From Branchiostoma belcheri (taxonomy: Eukaryota; Chordata; Leptocardii; Amphioxiformes; Branchiostomatidae), in NCBI RefSeq assembly GCF_001625305.1, contig NW_017803909.1, positions 871,605 to 935,604 on the forward strand: 64,000 bases of DNA. The letters run 5' to 3'. The notes under the pieces were generated by a model. That model saw only the letters and a list, made by a program, of their open reading frames with translations, had not been told where the DNA came from and made no database searches. Positions 24,170 to 36,420 of the stretch are shown here, in pieces. The translations under genes and the position numbers were made by a program. Each line of letters begins with the position of its first letter. Position 1 is the first letter of the stretch.

Positions 24170-24654
24170 CCTCCTCTTTCTGCTGAAGTTAACAATTTCA
24201 AAGAAGGATACAAGAGTAATTTTGACACCTCCTGTTTAAAATATACTTCCTGGATATACCAGACACAGACACAGACACACATACAGGAACACACATTCAT
24301 AATATGCACCCACACTCACAAAAGCTTTTATCTGTTAGATTCCACGAATACCTTGAAATGGCATTTAGCATACTATGTTGGTGTGCTATGACTCGTTCTT
24401 CATTAAAATGAGTTTTAACCACTGATACATGTTGATGTGATGTGATTTGTAACCCTGTGACAGACACCATGGGAAAGGTCCTGGGCTTGTATAAAGATAC
24501 TTTGTGGTTTGATGGTATTTTAACACTAATGATACACAAATTTAAATGTAGGACTTAAACTTGTTTCACTACAAATAATGACCACAACAAAGTCATTTGG
24601 ACCATGTCAGTCCATCATATAATAGTCATGTTTTACACATTGCTCATCAGTACA

Positions 24655-26110
24655 AAGTGGTAGTAGTGGTACAGCAATGACTTGACACATGGTGTAGTAT
24701 CATTTCATGCAAATGTTTTTAAAGTCATCAAGACATCACTTTTACTGTGTTTGCACAATTGCCTCTCCATAAATTCATTTAGATAAAAAAGTGAACCTGT
24801 TCCTGTATAGCTCTGTGTATCTGAATTTTTTTCCAGACAATTTAGTGGCGAAATTTTTGTGAACCATAGGGATGTTTTGACGTATAAAAAATAGATATAC
24901 ATATTAAGACTTCTATATAAAAATATACATATTTCTTAAAAGACCTTGTTGGCCCAATATATATTTTGATTTCAGGTCATTCTTAAAAAGTCCCAACTCG
25001 TTTCACCGCTTCAGATAGATGGGCCTTACACCCTCTCCTGGCTGTCCAGCCACATCGTGAGTTTGCTGGCTACCTCAGAAAGCAGCCTCCTGGTGTGAAA
25101 GTCCTGGTACTGGCGGTAGGCGGCGTCGAAGGTGACGTCGCTGGGGGTGGCGCCCTCATGGCAGGCCGACAGTTCCTCGCCGTCGGGAGACTCCCACGGG
25201 CAGGGATCGTCGGGGATGTAGTTGACCAGGACCCGCTCTCCAGCGACCACGTCTCGGTAGATGAGCGCCACTCTAGACAGGCGGGGATCGCGGTACGTAC
25301 CTGGTGGTGGACCCGCTGGTGCCTTTCTCTTCGGCTGGGGTCGAGAGTCGCCTTCGACCTCGTCGACTTTCCTCTTCTGCCGCTTTCGACGGACCCTCGA
25401 TGCACCAGCAGTCGTCTTCTCAGAAGCTGACCGCTTGGCTCTGCGGGAAGAGGGAGCGGCTCGACGGACAGCCCGACCGCGGCTGTGACCGGCCGTGCCT
25501 TTCACGTCGCCTTCCCCCTGATGGGCAAAGGTTGCCTCTCGGGGCGTCGCCACAGAGTCACGGCGATCATCGGTACGCCCAGTGGTCTCAGCAATCTGGG
25601 AAGCGGTTGCTAGGGAGACAAAATGGATAAAATCGGACGTGTTGGACGATAACGGTAACTTCAGATGAGACAATAGAATCATACATACTTAGAAAGGTAG
25701 TTAAACTGAAATAAATGGATCAGTGGGGAACGTGGGAGATGATATTATGAAATTACCTCAGTGTCCGAATGTTAGTGACTGTGAACGTCACGCGTGACTA
25801 ACCATGACTCTCGGTGTGATCCACTTCCACACCGACTGGTTCAGCTAACCAGGATGCCATGACGCTCCAGATGCCAGGACGCTCCTGACGGACAGACGAT
25901 CTTTCCTTCCCGCCATCACCCTGGCCTACAGCTCGCGTCTTTGTCTCCATTTCTCCGGGATATGTGTGGAAAAGTTGGTGAAAAGTGTCAAGTTGTGTTT
26001 GCTACACAAGGTCGCGTTCGAATTTGACAACACGCAGGCGCCGCGTCCCATCTGTGACGTCTTGGAGAGAACATTCGAACAGCAGTTCGTTTTCGGGAAA
26101 ACAACGTCAC
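24655..26110 (-). repeat. Left arm of 3.1 kb palindrome
   Basis: The reverse complement of this arm matches 26284-27747. Paired coordinates sum to about 52394-52402 along the whole length. The inner part, including both exons of the arm's gene, is almost identical to the right arm. The outer 400 bases or so are diverged, with small insertions and deletions. Confidence 0.9.
25026..25950 (-). CDS. Unknown nuclear-type protein, left palindrome copy
   Basis: The two-exon model gives 243 residues: exon 1 25950-25803 (ATG, ends CATG|gttagt, phase 1) and exon 2 25609-25026 (after gtctccctag, TAA). The protein starts METKTRAVGQGD. It has a basic middle with RVRRKRQKRKVDE and RPQPKRKAP, which look like nuclear signals. 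It ends in a compact block containing YRDPRLSRVALIYRDVVAGE and NYIPDDPCPWESPDG. I recognise no family. Codons are GC-rich compared with the surrounding DNA. It differs from the right-arm copy at about five residues. A longer unspliced frame also covers exon 2, but the matching phase-1 junction and its conservation in both arms favour splicing. Function is unknown; nuclear location is inferred from the basic clusters only. Confidence 0.65.
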
Positions 26111-26283
26111 AGGCAAACTTGTACAGACTTCGCGACGTTTTGTCTGATTTGTCGGCGATTCAATCACAGTATAAAATATATGAACTTGATCTGGCAGATT
26201 TTAAACAAAGTCTTTTCATGTCCTTAGCCTCACTGTAGGCATGGCACGTTTTGCAATATATTTTTTATAATCTGTCAGTCGCG
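26111..26283. promoter_or_regulatory. Palindrome spacer, probable bidirectional promoter
   Basis: This unpaired 173-base centre of the palindrome lies between two head-to-head genes whose start codons are at 25950 (-) and 26444 (+). It contains a TATA-like TATAAAATATATG near 26170 and a second AT-rich run near 26258. Promoter use is inferred from gene orientation. Confidence 0.4.
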
Positions 26284-27747
26284 TGACGTTGTTTTTTTCG
26301 AAAACGAACTGCTGTTCGAATGTTCTCTCCAAGACGTCACAAATGGGACGCGGCGCCTGCGTGTTGTCAAATTCGAACGCGACCTTGTGTAGCAAACACA
26401 ACTTGACACTTTTCACCAACTTTTCCACACATATCCCGGAGAAATGGAGACAAAGACGCGAGATGTATGCCAGGGTGATGGCGGGAAGGAGAGATCGTCT
26501 GTCCGTCAGGAGCGTCCTGGCATCTGGAGCGTCATGGCATCCTGGTTAGCTGAACCAGTCGGTGTGGAAGTGGATCACACCGAGAGTCATGGTTAGTCCC
26601 GCGCGCGTGACGTTCACAGTCACTAACATTCGGACACTGAGGTAATTTCACAATATCATCTCCCACGTTCCCCACTGATCCATTTATTTCAGTTTAACTA
26701 CCTTTCTAAGTATGTATGATTCTATTGTCTCATCAGAAGTTACCGTTATCGTCCAACTTGTCCGACTTTATCCATTTTGTCTCCCTAGCAACCGCTTCCC
26801 AGATTGCTGAGACCACTGGGCGTACCGATGATCGCCGTGACTCTGTGGCGTCGCCCCGAGAGGCAACTGTTGCCCATCAGGGGGAAGGCGACGTGAAAGG
26901 CACGGCCGGTCACAGCCGCGGTCGGGCTGTCCGTCGAGCCGCTCCCTCTTCCCGCAGAGCCAAGCGGTCAGCTTCTGAGAAGACGACTGCTGGTGCATCG
27001 AGGGTCCGTCGAAAGCGGCAGAAGAGGAAAGTCGACGAGGTCGAAGGCGACTCTCGACCCCAGCCGAAGAGAAAGGCACCAGCGGGTCCACCACCAGGTA
27101 CGTACCGCGATCCCCGCCTGTCTAGAGTGGCGCTCATCTACCGAGACGTGGTCGCTGGAGAGCGGGTCCTGGTCAACTACATCCCCGACGATCCCTGCCC
27201 GTGGGAGTCTCCCGACGGCGAGGAACTGTCGGCCTGCCATGAGGGCGCCACCCCCAGCGACGTCACCTTCGACGCCGCCTACCGCCAGTACCAGGACTTT
27301 CACACCAGGAGGCTGCTTTCTGAGGTAGCCAGCAAACTCACGATGTGGCTGGACAACCAGGAGAGGGTGTAAGGTCCATCTATCTGAAGCGGTGAAACGA
27401 GTTGGGACTTTTTAAGAATGACCTGAAATCAAAATATATATTGGGCCAATAAGGTCTTTTAAGAAATAGTATATTTTCATACAAAAGTCTGTAAGTATAT
27501 CTATTTTTATACGTCAATGAGAGAAAAAAAACATCATTATGGTTCACAAATGTTATGCCACTAAATTGGCAGGAACCATTCAGAAGGAAGAAGACTCATA
27601 CAGGAACAGGTTGAATTTTTATCCAAAAGAAAGAAAGGGTGCAAAGACAGTAAAAATTGATGTCTGTTTTAATGACTTTTTAAAACATTCACATGAAATA
27701 TGATACTACACCACATGTCAAGTCATTGAAACACTACTACTACGACC
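26284..27747 (+). repeat. Right arm of 3.1 kb palindrome
   Basis: Inverted copy of 24655-26110. The match begins at GTGACGTTGTTTTTTTCGAA and continues through the gene. It weakens beyond about 27500 and is last visible near 27747, where a GATACTACACCACATGTCAA block is the complement of 24680-24700. Confidence 0.9.
26444..27372 (+). CDS. Unknown nuclear-type protein, right palindrome copy
   Basis: Mirror copy of the gene at 25026-25950. Exon 1 is 26444-26591 (ATG, ends CATG|gttagt) and exon 2 is 26789-27372 (after gtctccctag, TAA 27370-27372), giving 243 residues. It has the same basic clusters and the same C-terminal block. Compared with the left copy I count about five replacements: D/A and C/G near residues 7 and 9, S/T and V/F in the early part of exon 2, and N/S close to the end. 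There is at least one silent change in exon 1. Both copies are free of stops and keep their splice sites, so both may work. No family recognised. Confidence 0.65.
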
Positions 27748-29211
27748 AATATCTATTTTTAAACGTCAGAGAGAATGAGCATCTTATTTATCAAAAAAGT
27801 TTTATGGCAATATATTATTGGCTATGACCAAGGAGCTTGCTGTGACATAACACCCTCTATTTATACCGAGCCATTGAAAAGCACACCAGGATTGTATTAA
27901 TATCTCCAAAACGAAGCTACGGAGTAATATTTGTGTGAAGAATGTGACAAGAGTTGTGTCTTTGTAAATCATTATTTTTCTGTCTGTATTGATGTGATGG
28001 CCAAGTTGTAAAACATGACTGTCCTCAGACGGAATGACGTATTGTACGTTTTTGATAGACTAGTATTTTGTGTTCTCTCCGGCCAGGCCCACCGCTTACT
28101 GTGTACATTGTGTACCACAAGTAAAGGCATTGGCACGGAAGGCCTATTAGGTACCTGTGTATTGGTAGAGCTACAACGACAATTATCAGCTACACCAACC
28201 TTCCATGCTATATGGAGTTGAAATATGTGTACCACATGTACACTTGCAAAATTTGAAGGCTCATCATCTCAAAGATATCTATAGAAAGACGACTAAAGTT
28301 GCTGATCTCAATACTTGACTCAGCTACTAGTATATAGCTATATATCAGTTTTGTTAGACTTTTCACGCAATTACGTCGGTTGACCGGCTGCCGTTGCTCG
28401 TGTTAGTAAAGCGTGGCGTGTTTCTAAAGTCAATTTCAGACGCCTGACGACAGGCACACTTTGGCGAACTGAGGATACCTGCGAAAACAACGCTATGATG
28501 GACTTCAATGAACTTGGCATGAAGTCAACTAACGTTACTAAAATTGCAAGTTTGTGAGATCTGTAAGGTAGATAGAAACTACATGTATTTCTTGCGGAAC
28601 GTGAATCTGATAACGCATACGTATCACGTACCTGTGCCTGTGTGTGCCGGGAGCCAAGAAACCGTCTCCTTTGGCTTTAGTCGGCTCCAGACGCCGCCAC
28701 CCCGCCAAGGGAGCACAGCTACCTGAACAAGACGCCCCCCTCTCCAAAGTTGAGGTGGCTGCACGCAGTCGGCATACCTAACACATCAAGTATATCACCT
28801 GTATACGAGATGTGCCTGCTTGCTACCGTCGGCAGTTAGCGTATGTAACGTCTATCGGATATTGGCAGATCTTTCCACATTATCGGCCTAAACGATGTCC
28901 GAGGAAACATGTGCTTTGTACGTGGCATTGGAGATAATAGCCCCATTATTATTCACAAGCTTAAGTTCGGGATTATGCTGTCAGAAGTAGCCATGAGCGG
29001 ACCTCGTGTACGGCACCTGGCCATTTGTTATATTGATCTAGGATGTTTCGATAAAAAGTTTTGCTTGGAACTGCTATCCTCTGTCGCCATCTAACAATCC
29101 GTTATGCAGTCTGTGTCAGCCCGAGGACACATGTAGGAAGTAGCTATAGAATTGAAATATCCTTCATCTTCGTGCAAGTCGGAATTGATGTACGTGTACA
29201 GGTACAGCATG

Positions 29212-29239
29212 AAAATAAATAAATAAACAAACAAACACA
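29212..29239 (+). repeat. (AAAT)n/(AAAC)n microsatellite
   Basis: AAATAAAT runs into AACAAACA within 28 bases. Confidence 0.85.
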
Positions 29240-31013
29240 AAAACTGAAAACAGGAATATCAACGAATGGAGAATCCATGCATGGACTGTGTCCTCAAATA
29301 ACATACTTGATTCAAAGATAGTTGTGTATAGATTGTTAGAAAGAAAACTAGACGTGATGATGAGACTTAAAACTTTCTTTTTAGTTCGTTTTGAGCCTGG
29401 CTCGCTGATAGCCAAGATCTAATACATATCTGAAGCATCATGAATACTGGCCATATGATGTTATGCGTGCTATAGACAAGGAACACGATTGCACCATTTT
29501 AATAATTGACAATCACGGACATGCATTGGTAGAAATCATTACGAAGCAGGTTTAAACTGTAATTTTCAACACAAGTAATTCGACTTCTTGACTCCAGTCT
29601 TCGCCTAGGAAAGACCAATCCACTGCTTCTGTAACATCACGTAATACAGGAGACACATTGCTCATTCCTTGACAAAGACTGGAGTTGTACAGTCTAAGTT
29701 TGGGTATGTCCATTTTCTTGTGTTGGAAATTACAGATCAAACTTGCTTCATAATGGTATGTACTTGTGTTTGGATTTTTCTCAGAAGTAAAAAAAAAAAA
29801 AAAAAACAAATTCATCTAATGTATCTAACTCGTCCTAGTGCGTCCCAACCTTTGAACTTTCCAACAGCAGTACTTTCGTCGTTACATAACAGACTATCTA
29901 GAGGGACCTTTCCCAAAGTACGTCGAGTCTTCGCAGCGTGCCCCGGTATACGTACCAAATCATAACCTGTACGTATCCCAGTAATAACATCCTGTATGGG
30001 AAAATCAACAAACCCGGGCTAGATCTGGCGTCTAACTTTTGTCGTTAGTAAACACAGGTTTAGATGCCATCAAGTGGCGCACGCTGAAAATGCACCCTTA
30101 ATGTGGGAAAGTCGGGAAGATAGACAAGAGTTATGGAGATTGCTGTGATATTGGCTCGGAGTTGTGATATAGTATTCCGCGTGTATGCAAGTGGAGCAAT
30201 GACTGTAACTAAGATTAAGTGAAGAAGACCATGCAAGACGAGGGCGTGATCGAAAGCAAAGGGTGATGGATTGATCATATCGTACCATGCGTTCTTTGGA
30301 CATTTATGTGAAAATGTTGTGTTTCTGGGTGATGTAAACCGCCCAGTGGGCAGTGCTAAACAGGTTAAAGCTTCACGGATCCTCTGCACTGAAAAGCTTT
30401 GTTTGGAGTAGTTAATGGCATTCTCCGGCCGTGTGAGGAATGGTCACCTCACCCAACCCTGATTGGACACATCGCTCATACGACGCCAAGAGGATTTCGG
30501 CTTGAATCTTTTAACACTTTTCGCCTCTTGCTTACATTTATGGGTATTCCGTGCTGTATGAGGGATGTTGTGAGATCACATTCAGGCAGTCATTCTGAAA
30601 CTTTCCTTTTAGGGTCGTTTTTGGTACAAAAACTATTTCAGTGTTGCTTTTTGAAACTAGTCAAGCGTGTGTGCGCTGTCATTTTCATACCAGGTGACGT
30701 TCGGTAAGATTTGTAGCTTTATTCTGATTTGTAGTCACACATCGACCGCGCGCCTTAACTACGTCATCTAACACCTAGCCGGGGGTCATGAGCGGGGTCA
30801 AGGTAGTGCTAGCAGCCAATCAGCGCTCATCGATTTTCTGTGGCAACTTGCTCAATGGAGATCCATAAGATCTATAGAAGAAACTTCATCAATATTCAAG
30901 CGTCTTGATTAACTTGGATTCCCAATTCAACACTCTTCAAATGGGTTACTTTCAAACATTACATGTAACTAGAGAACATACACTGGCTGTGTACATGTTG
31001 CATAGTACTGTAC

Positions 31014-31610
31014 GTGACTTTCTTTATTCTTCTTCTTCTCTCTTTATTGCTTTATTTACAAGAAAAAACAAATAAGTGTACTAAACACATGGGGGGTACA
31101 ACTAAACGAAGTAAAAACCAAGACAACTTCTACAGAAGAAGACAGGTACATATAGAAAAAATGCCTACCCTTAACACATCAAATGTCTGCCACAGACAAA
31201 CAATTCAATTAAACATAAGGTTCCCAACTTACGTGGCTTTCTTTATGAAACAAAGGTTATCTAAGATGTCGTCAGAAGAAAGTTGCATTCAAGCAGCTTT
31301 AACAAGATTACAGATCCAACACTCTTTCAAATGGTTACTTATAAGACAACGGTACATATGTGGACATGTGACATGGTGCGTGACTTTCTTTATGTCACGT
31401 AGACGGTATAAGGTGTCGTTATATCCAAACCTAAGTAAGGGTGGCACAGATGTTGGCACGAGAATAATGGCTCTTCTCTTTATAGTCGTATCATTTCATT
31501 CCGGCATGTCTCCCAGTCAACTCAACCCCCACAAATCATCTTCCAATTCGTCAAAAAAGGGCGGGAAACAAAGTTCAACATGCTACTGGAAAGCTGTTTC
31601 GATGCGGTAG
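31014..31610 (+). other. Unexplained 198-codon open frame
   Basis: The frame is open for 198 codons from a GTG; the first ATG (31089) leaves 173 codons. The translation is rich in Ser, Lys, Arg and Thr and shows no domain I know. Part of the stretch is a degenerate duplicate of sequence 390 bases upstream (ACACTCTTCAAATGG... at 30929 versus ACACTCTTTCAAATGG at 31319, and GTGACTTTCTTTAT in both). Splice signals are not obvious. It may be a remnant of a repeat or a lineage-specific gene. Coding status is doubtful. Confidence 0.2.
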
Positions 31611-32778
31611 CCCAAATGATGCGCCGCGACAGAGCGCACAGAAAGTAAAACAGTTGTTATAATTATTCCTCTTATTGGTGAAAGCTTTTAGGCAGTTTGC
31701 CAGCAGACGTAAATTCTTTGTCATTTGATGATGGCGTCTTGAATTGTTGCGGAATGAGAAAAGACAAAGTAATTTAGGCGTTACACACCAATGTAAGGAG
31801 ATGTAAAGGTGCCATTGTTCCCAACTGCAGCTGAGTTTAATACTTAACTTTTTTTCAAAGTTTGTTGTGATGTTAAGCTGTCACTGTATTTACGGATCCG
31901 TAGGAAAAATCTCATCCTTCTTTTGTATGCTCTAACGTTACATACCACATCCTACCCGCCATCACCCACCTTTCTTGGCGGGTGATGCTGACTCCAGAGA
32001 GGTTTGATGTCACCTGGCGGGTTGTGCCAGCTAACCTAGTTCGCGGAAAAACCTGCCCTCTATCAAACCATCTCAGTGAAAGGATATACATGTAGTCTGA
32101 AAACCCTCGCACATCTTGTCCCTTCGCGTGCTAACCACACATGGACCGCTGAGAGTGGGGGCGCTGTGGTGATTAATCTGTGGCCATAACCCGCCTTGTA
32201 GACTGTGTGATGGCCGTCCATTGAAGAAATTGGGAACTTAAGGTAGCTGGATCTTTATTACTCGTTTAATGAATACAACACTGAATGATTCATTGGTCGT
32301 TTTATATGGAACAATTATAGAAATTGGCATGATTAACGATGCACAGGAGACTAGAATACAACTGTTAAAAGTTTGTTCAACCGCCTTTCAACGACCAACA
32401 GTGTCGTGGCAGGAGCTTTGTCTGTTGTCTGGCGGGAGAAATAAAATTTATGTGACGTCTGAGATCACGTCTATGATAGGAGAACTGGTGTTTTCTTGAT
32501 ATGATAGCTATATCTCTCTGTTGCCTGAATGTTTTTATGGCCTGGCATCAACTTGGGATAAATTTACTGAGACGTCTTTGCGGTAGATCATAGACCGCTT
32601 GAAGCCAGGAGATTTGGATTCCATCCCAGTCTGTGTATTATCTACGGACCCATCTTCTTCGAATTTCCTGACTCAAACAGGCACATTTAACACAATCTTT
32701 TAGTTTTTATTTTGATAGCGTTGCGGTTTTGTGTATATAGTGCATACATCTACTGCCTCTGACGCAGCGTTCCAGCTC

Positions 32779-32843
32779 TAGCCTGGGTACCATCCGTTTT
32801 GTAACCGGGAATCCCAGCACTTCAGGTACAAAAACGGATGGCT
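32779..32843. mobile_element. TAGCCTGGGTA foldback element, second copy
   Basis: TAGCCTGGGTACCATCCGTT at the left pairs with AAAACGGATGGCTA at the right. The ends resemble those of the element at 16666, but the right end looks shortened. Confidence 0.5.
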
Positions 32844-34042
32844 ACTCCAACTCTCCCTGTACCGGAAACTTCTACAGCCGTGAACATGACGCCTACTGGC
32901 GCCGTGTAGTTCTACTCCAAAGCCCGCGAACTGCACACTCAACACGGACAAAAAGTGCTATTCCACATCAAAGTTTACAGGTACAGGTATTAGTGGAAAC
33001 CAATATCGTCTCACAAAACCACCTGCTTTCATCTTAAGGCAATCGGAATTCTCCTCGGCTTAAGTGTCTATACAGTCTTTTCAACCTCTTCGTACCCATC
33101 GTCCATCACTCAAGGAGATCGATTAATTACCCCGGATACTTCACAAAGACCTGGGCGCTAACATCCTTCTCGGGTCACGTCCACGATCAATGCAAACCTC
33201 CATCTATTAAGGAGGCTGATATTTTCCAGACGATGCTGCGTTATCTCATAAGAGCCCCCGCCCGAAGAGGGCAGGGGCGACCCGTGTCTTTACGGTTATA
33301 CTCCAAAAATCCCGTACGGAAGGCGGTACGTTGAAGCGAGCGCCCCCGCAAGCACGAAAATAACCTCCTAAGTTGAAAAATTAGGCGTGAACATCTCGGA
33401 ATGATAAGTGAGCGTTACCCGGCCTTATCAGTGGTACTCTGCAAACGGCCTGTTTATCTAGGGCTCTCTGTCACCGCTCCGCCAACCTGCCAGATTAGAC
33501 GTTTATCCCATAATTGATTGTCTTCACCGGTTCAATTTTCTAGTCGTAAAATCTCTTCATCTCTGCAGACTACATTATATCTTCTTGTTTCCTTATTTGT
33601 TCGTTGCAAATGCAATGGTGTGTTTGACCAAGCACGTGTATCCCTCCTATCCATCGAAGATCTTATTTTTATGCTCTTTTAACACTTCTGATGCGTATCA
33701 TCAAGTTAGAAGTTTTTGTGACTCAATATTACTGCTCTATAACTTCTTATCTAAAACAGTCTAGAACTGCTCACTGGGCGGTTAACACTTCTGGGCTAAA
33801 CAGGCCTGCGGTTGGCACGAATGTTGAAGGTGTGGTCTTGGCCAGTATTGTACTTTCCCCCGCAGGTAAGGAACCTAAAGCTTTTTAGTGAAGCTACTTA
33901 ACGAATCGCATGTTTGAATTATAGTGATCAATTGCGACACATGTAAAAGTACCAAACATGCATTGCCTCTCCGAGTAGAGGTGTAGGCTTCAGCTAATTT
34001 TGAACTATTTTTTTACGCGTTTTTATCTGTCTTTCAGGGCAT

Positions 34043-34080
34043 GAAAAAAAGATACCAATTTCAAAATTGGTATTTTTTTT
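34043..34080. repeat. Perfect AT-rich hairpin
   Basis: AAAAAAAGATACCAATTT is followed at once by AAAATTGGTATTTTTTTT, giving an almost perfect 18-base stem with a tiny loop. Confidence 0.7.
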
Positions 34081-35640
34081 CGTATTCGCATTGCCCTGCC
34101 AATGATACTGCCTTGCCAATTTGATTTTACAGCCACCAAAAGATCTGCTTGGAGATTACCAAACCTCCTGAATCAGTCAAACTTCGCCTGTGGCTCGCCA
34201 TTTTCCATCATAACTTTTGAAACTTTGAGCAAAACTTTGTGGTTTGGTGACGGTCCCATTCCACAAAGCTACATCGTACATAAAGTTACATCCTTTAGCG
34301 CCAATGTCCAAATGTTTGAATCGTATGGGACTGCACACATTCGAAAACTTTGCTACAATCACATGTACACGTGTATTGGATAAATGTGATTCAAATGCGC
34401 GCGAACTCGGTCGTATTTGCAAGCACATAGTAGTACCCGAGGGCCAAACAACAGCATCGTAACTCGGACAATTGAAAAACATAGCTAAATGGTGGAGCAT
34501 GGAGCAACAACTATTCTAAAACCATTTCTAATTCAGCTACTTATGGGTTTGGGTCCTTCGAGAAGGTGTATAAAAGTCTAAGAAATTCCAGTCTCTTGAC
34601 ACACACATTACGAGCTTGTGCGCACCAACGGTTGTTGCGGTGGTTCCTCTGTGACGGGCGACATGCGCGTACGGAGGTCTGCTCAATCCTCGCAGTTAGC
34701 CCTCGGGCATGTATTTGCAATAAACATTCTATTATTTGGCAATCCTAGGCTCATGATCCAACACAGTCCGTACAGTGAAAGAATCGGCTAGATGATAACA
34801 TCTACATTATCAGTAACTTGAAAAACTTGATGGTACATGTAATGTACACATACAATGGAGGGCACCTGTCCAACTTTTAATAGTCATCCTCGGATGGACT
34901 TCCTGTCTGCTAGACTCGAATGACGGCGACCCATTTTCGTTAACTCATTTGTCAGTGTCATTTTTTGAAAGAAATGATTTTTGTAATTATACCTCAATTG
35001 GAAACAAGCAAAATGTGGTCTTTCCGGGAATGGAACACCGAAAGGCTGGAAAATGTCACAACTTCAACGAGAGAGAACAGGTGGCTGACAAGTTTGTCAG
35101 GAAAAAGCAACAACTGAAATTCTGTTATTTGATGGTACACAGTCAGAGATCTAGTAACAGCCGGCAACAATGGTGCCAATTAAGATAGAATTCATATAAA
35201 ACGAGAACATAGGTTGTTAGTTAACAATATTGTTTTCATCCCAATTTTGTGACTTTATGGTTTCAAGGCGCCATGTCTACATTTCCCATTCACCCAACAA
35301 AAACAACGAGATCTCCAAAGCACAACAAGGGATGATGGATAAAGAGGGGATATTTTGAATAAAATAACAGCACTTCCAGTTCGTGCGAAAAAGTAAACAT
35401 TGCGGGACGACCAAAACAAATCTTGCAACACGTGTATACAAAGTGTTCCCGCCTCTTCACCTTTGCCCCTTACTCCTGGAGTTTAATACGGGCGATAGAA
35501 CGAACACAGACAGTATTGAAATCCTGCTCAACGCCAAATACATCCGTCTATCGGCCGAGTAATTGCTAGATTATGCAAAACATTACTTATAGTTTCTATT
35601 TTTATCTTTATATCCTAGATTATACGTATTGTACCGTAAG

Positions 35641-36420
35641 GTAGGTCGTTTTATATTTTTGTGCAGGCTGCGAGTGTTTCGTCGCCCTCAGAGTACGCGT
35701 GCGCAGGGCGGACCCATACAGACGGCGGTAAGGAGGCAGTGGTGTGCGTGAGCGCTGTGTCAACCGCTTCTAGGCACTTCGCACGGGCCTCGAACCCGGA
35801 ACTTTCGCGCCCAGCTGACGGCCAGCGATCACCATGCCTCGTAGGAAGCAGCACAGTCCGAAGAAAGTGAGATGTACGTAAGATTTTGTCAAAGTTTCGG
35901 GGTTCTTGGGCGCAGCCCGCACCCAGAACAATGGGCTGGGTTGGTTGCAGTCGGATTGTAAATAATCGTGTCGGACAGCTGTCAAAAACATCGGCGGCTG
36001 ATTTGGGATGCTTGGGGGATCACTTTTGTGTCTCTAGTTTGTCCGAAATGTCCGAAAAATGCGTGAAAAAGTGGGGAATCTAGAGAAAATTCAAGATGGA
36101 GGACTGCTTTGTGCGCGGCAGCCAGACAATCGCCATCTATCAATCAGTGTTGGGGTAATGAATGATGGGGGTGGATTGAGGGTGACAGCTTGACAGGCTG
36201 CGAGGCAGTGAGTGATGGCAGCCAGGGCGGTGCAATCACAGCCCTATCTCGGCTGCAGGCTGCCGCGCGCCGTGCAAACTTGGCCGTCAGACCTGGTAAC
36301 GCACACTTGGGCAAGTGTTGTGGAGGAGGGTTGGCGCGCACGTGTGCGCTCACATGGAGGGGTGATCGTAGACCAACACGTCCCCTCAACTTGTCACTCA
36401 CTTCGCCTATAGCCTGACGA
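35641..36420 (+). promoter_or_regulatory. CpG-rich 5' region of teashirt
   Basis: CpG pairs are dense here (for example around 35690-35830 and 36240-36360) compared with the AT-rich flanks. The region surrounds the first coding exon. TTTTTGTGCAG just before 35667 looks like a splice acceptor, so the ATG exon may be 35667-35873 with an untranslated exon further upstream. Confidence 0.5.

Larger units (their letters stand above)
27748..35640. other. Intergenic region upstream of teashirt
   Basis: No supported exon. It contains simple repeats, a foldback copy at 32779-32843, a perfect hairpin at 34043-34080 and an unexplained open frame at 31014-31610. Given the position, distant control elements of teashirt may lie here, but nothing in the sequence alone shows this. 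Confidence 0.45.

Noticed and set aside
24164..24420. CA-rich stretch near 24261-24320 as a possible regulatory repeat
   Set aside because: It is a short, imperfect simple repeat in the 3' flank with no further support.
25966..26428. Mirror-image inward frames beginning EKLVKSVKLCLLHK in both palindrome arms
   Set aside because: They run antisense to the 5' flank of the arm genes and differ at their inner ends. No splice or family support; more likely promoter or 5' UTR sequence that happens to be open.
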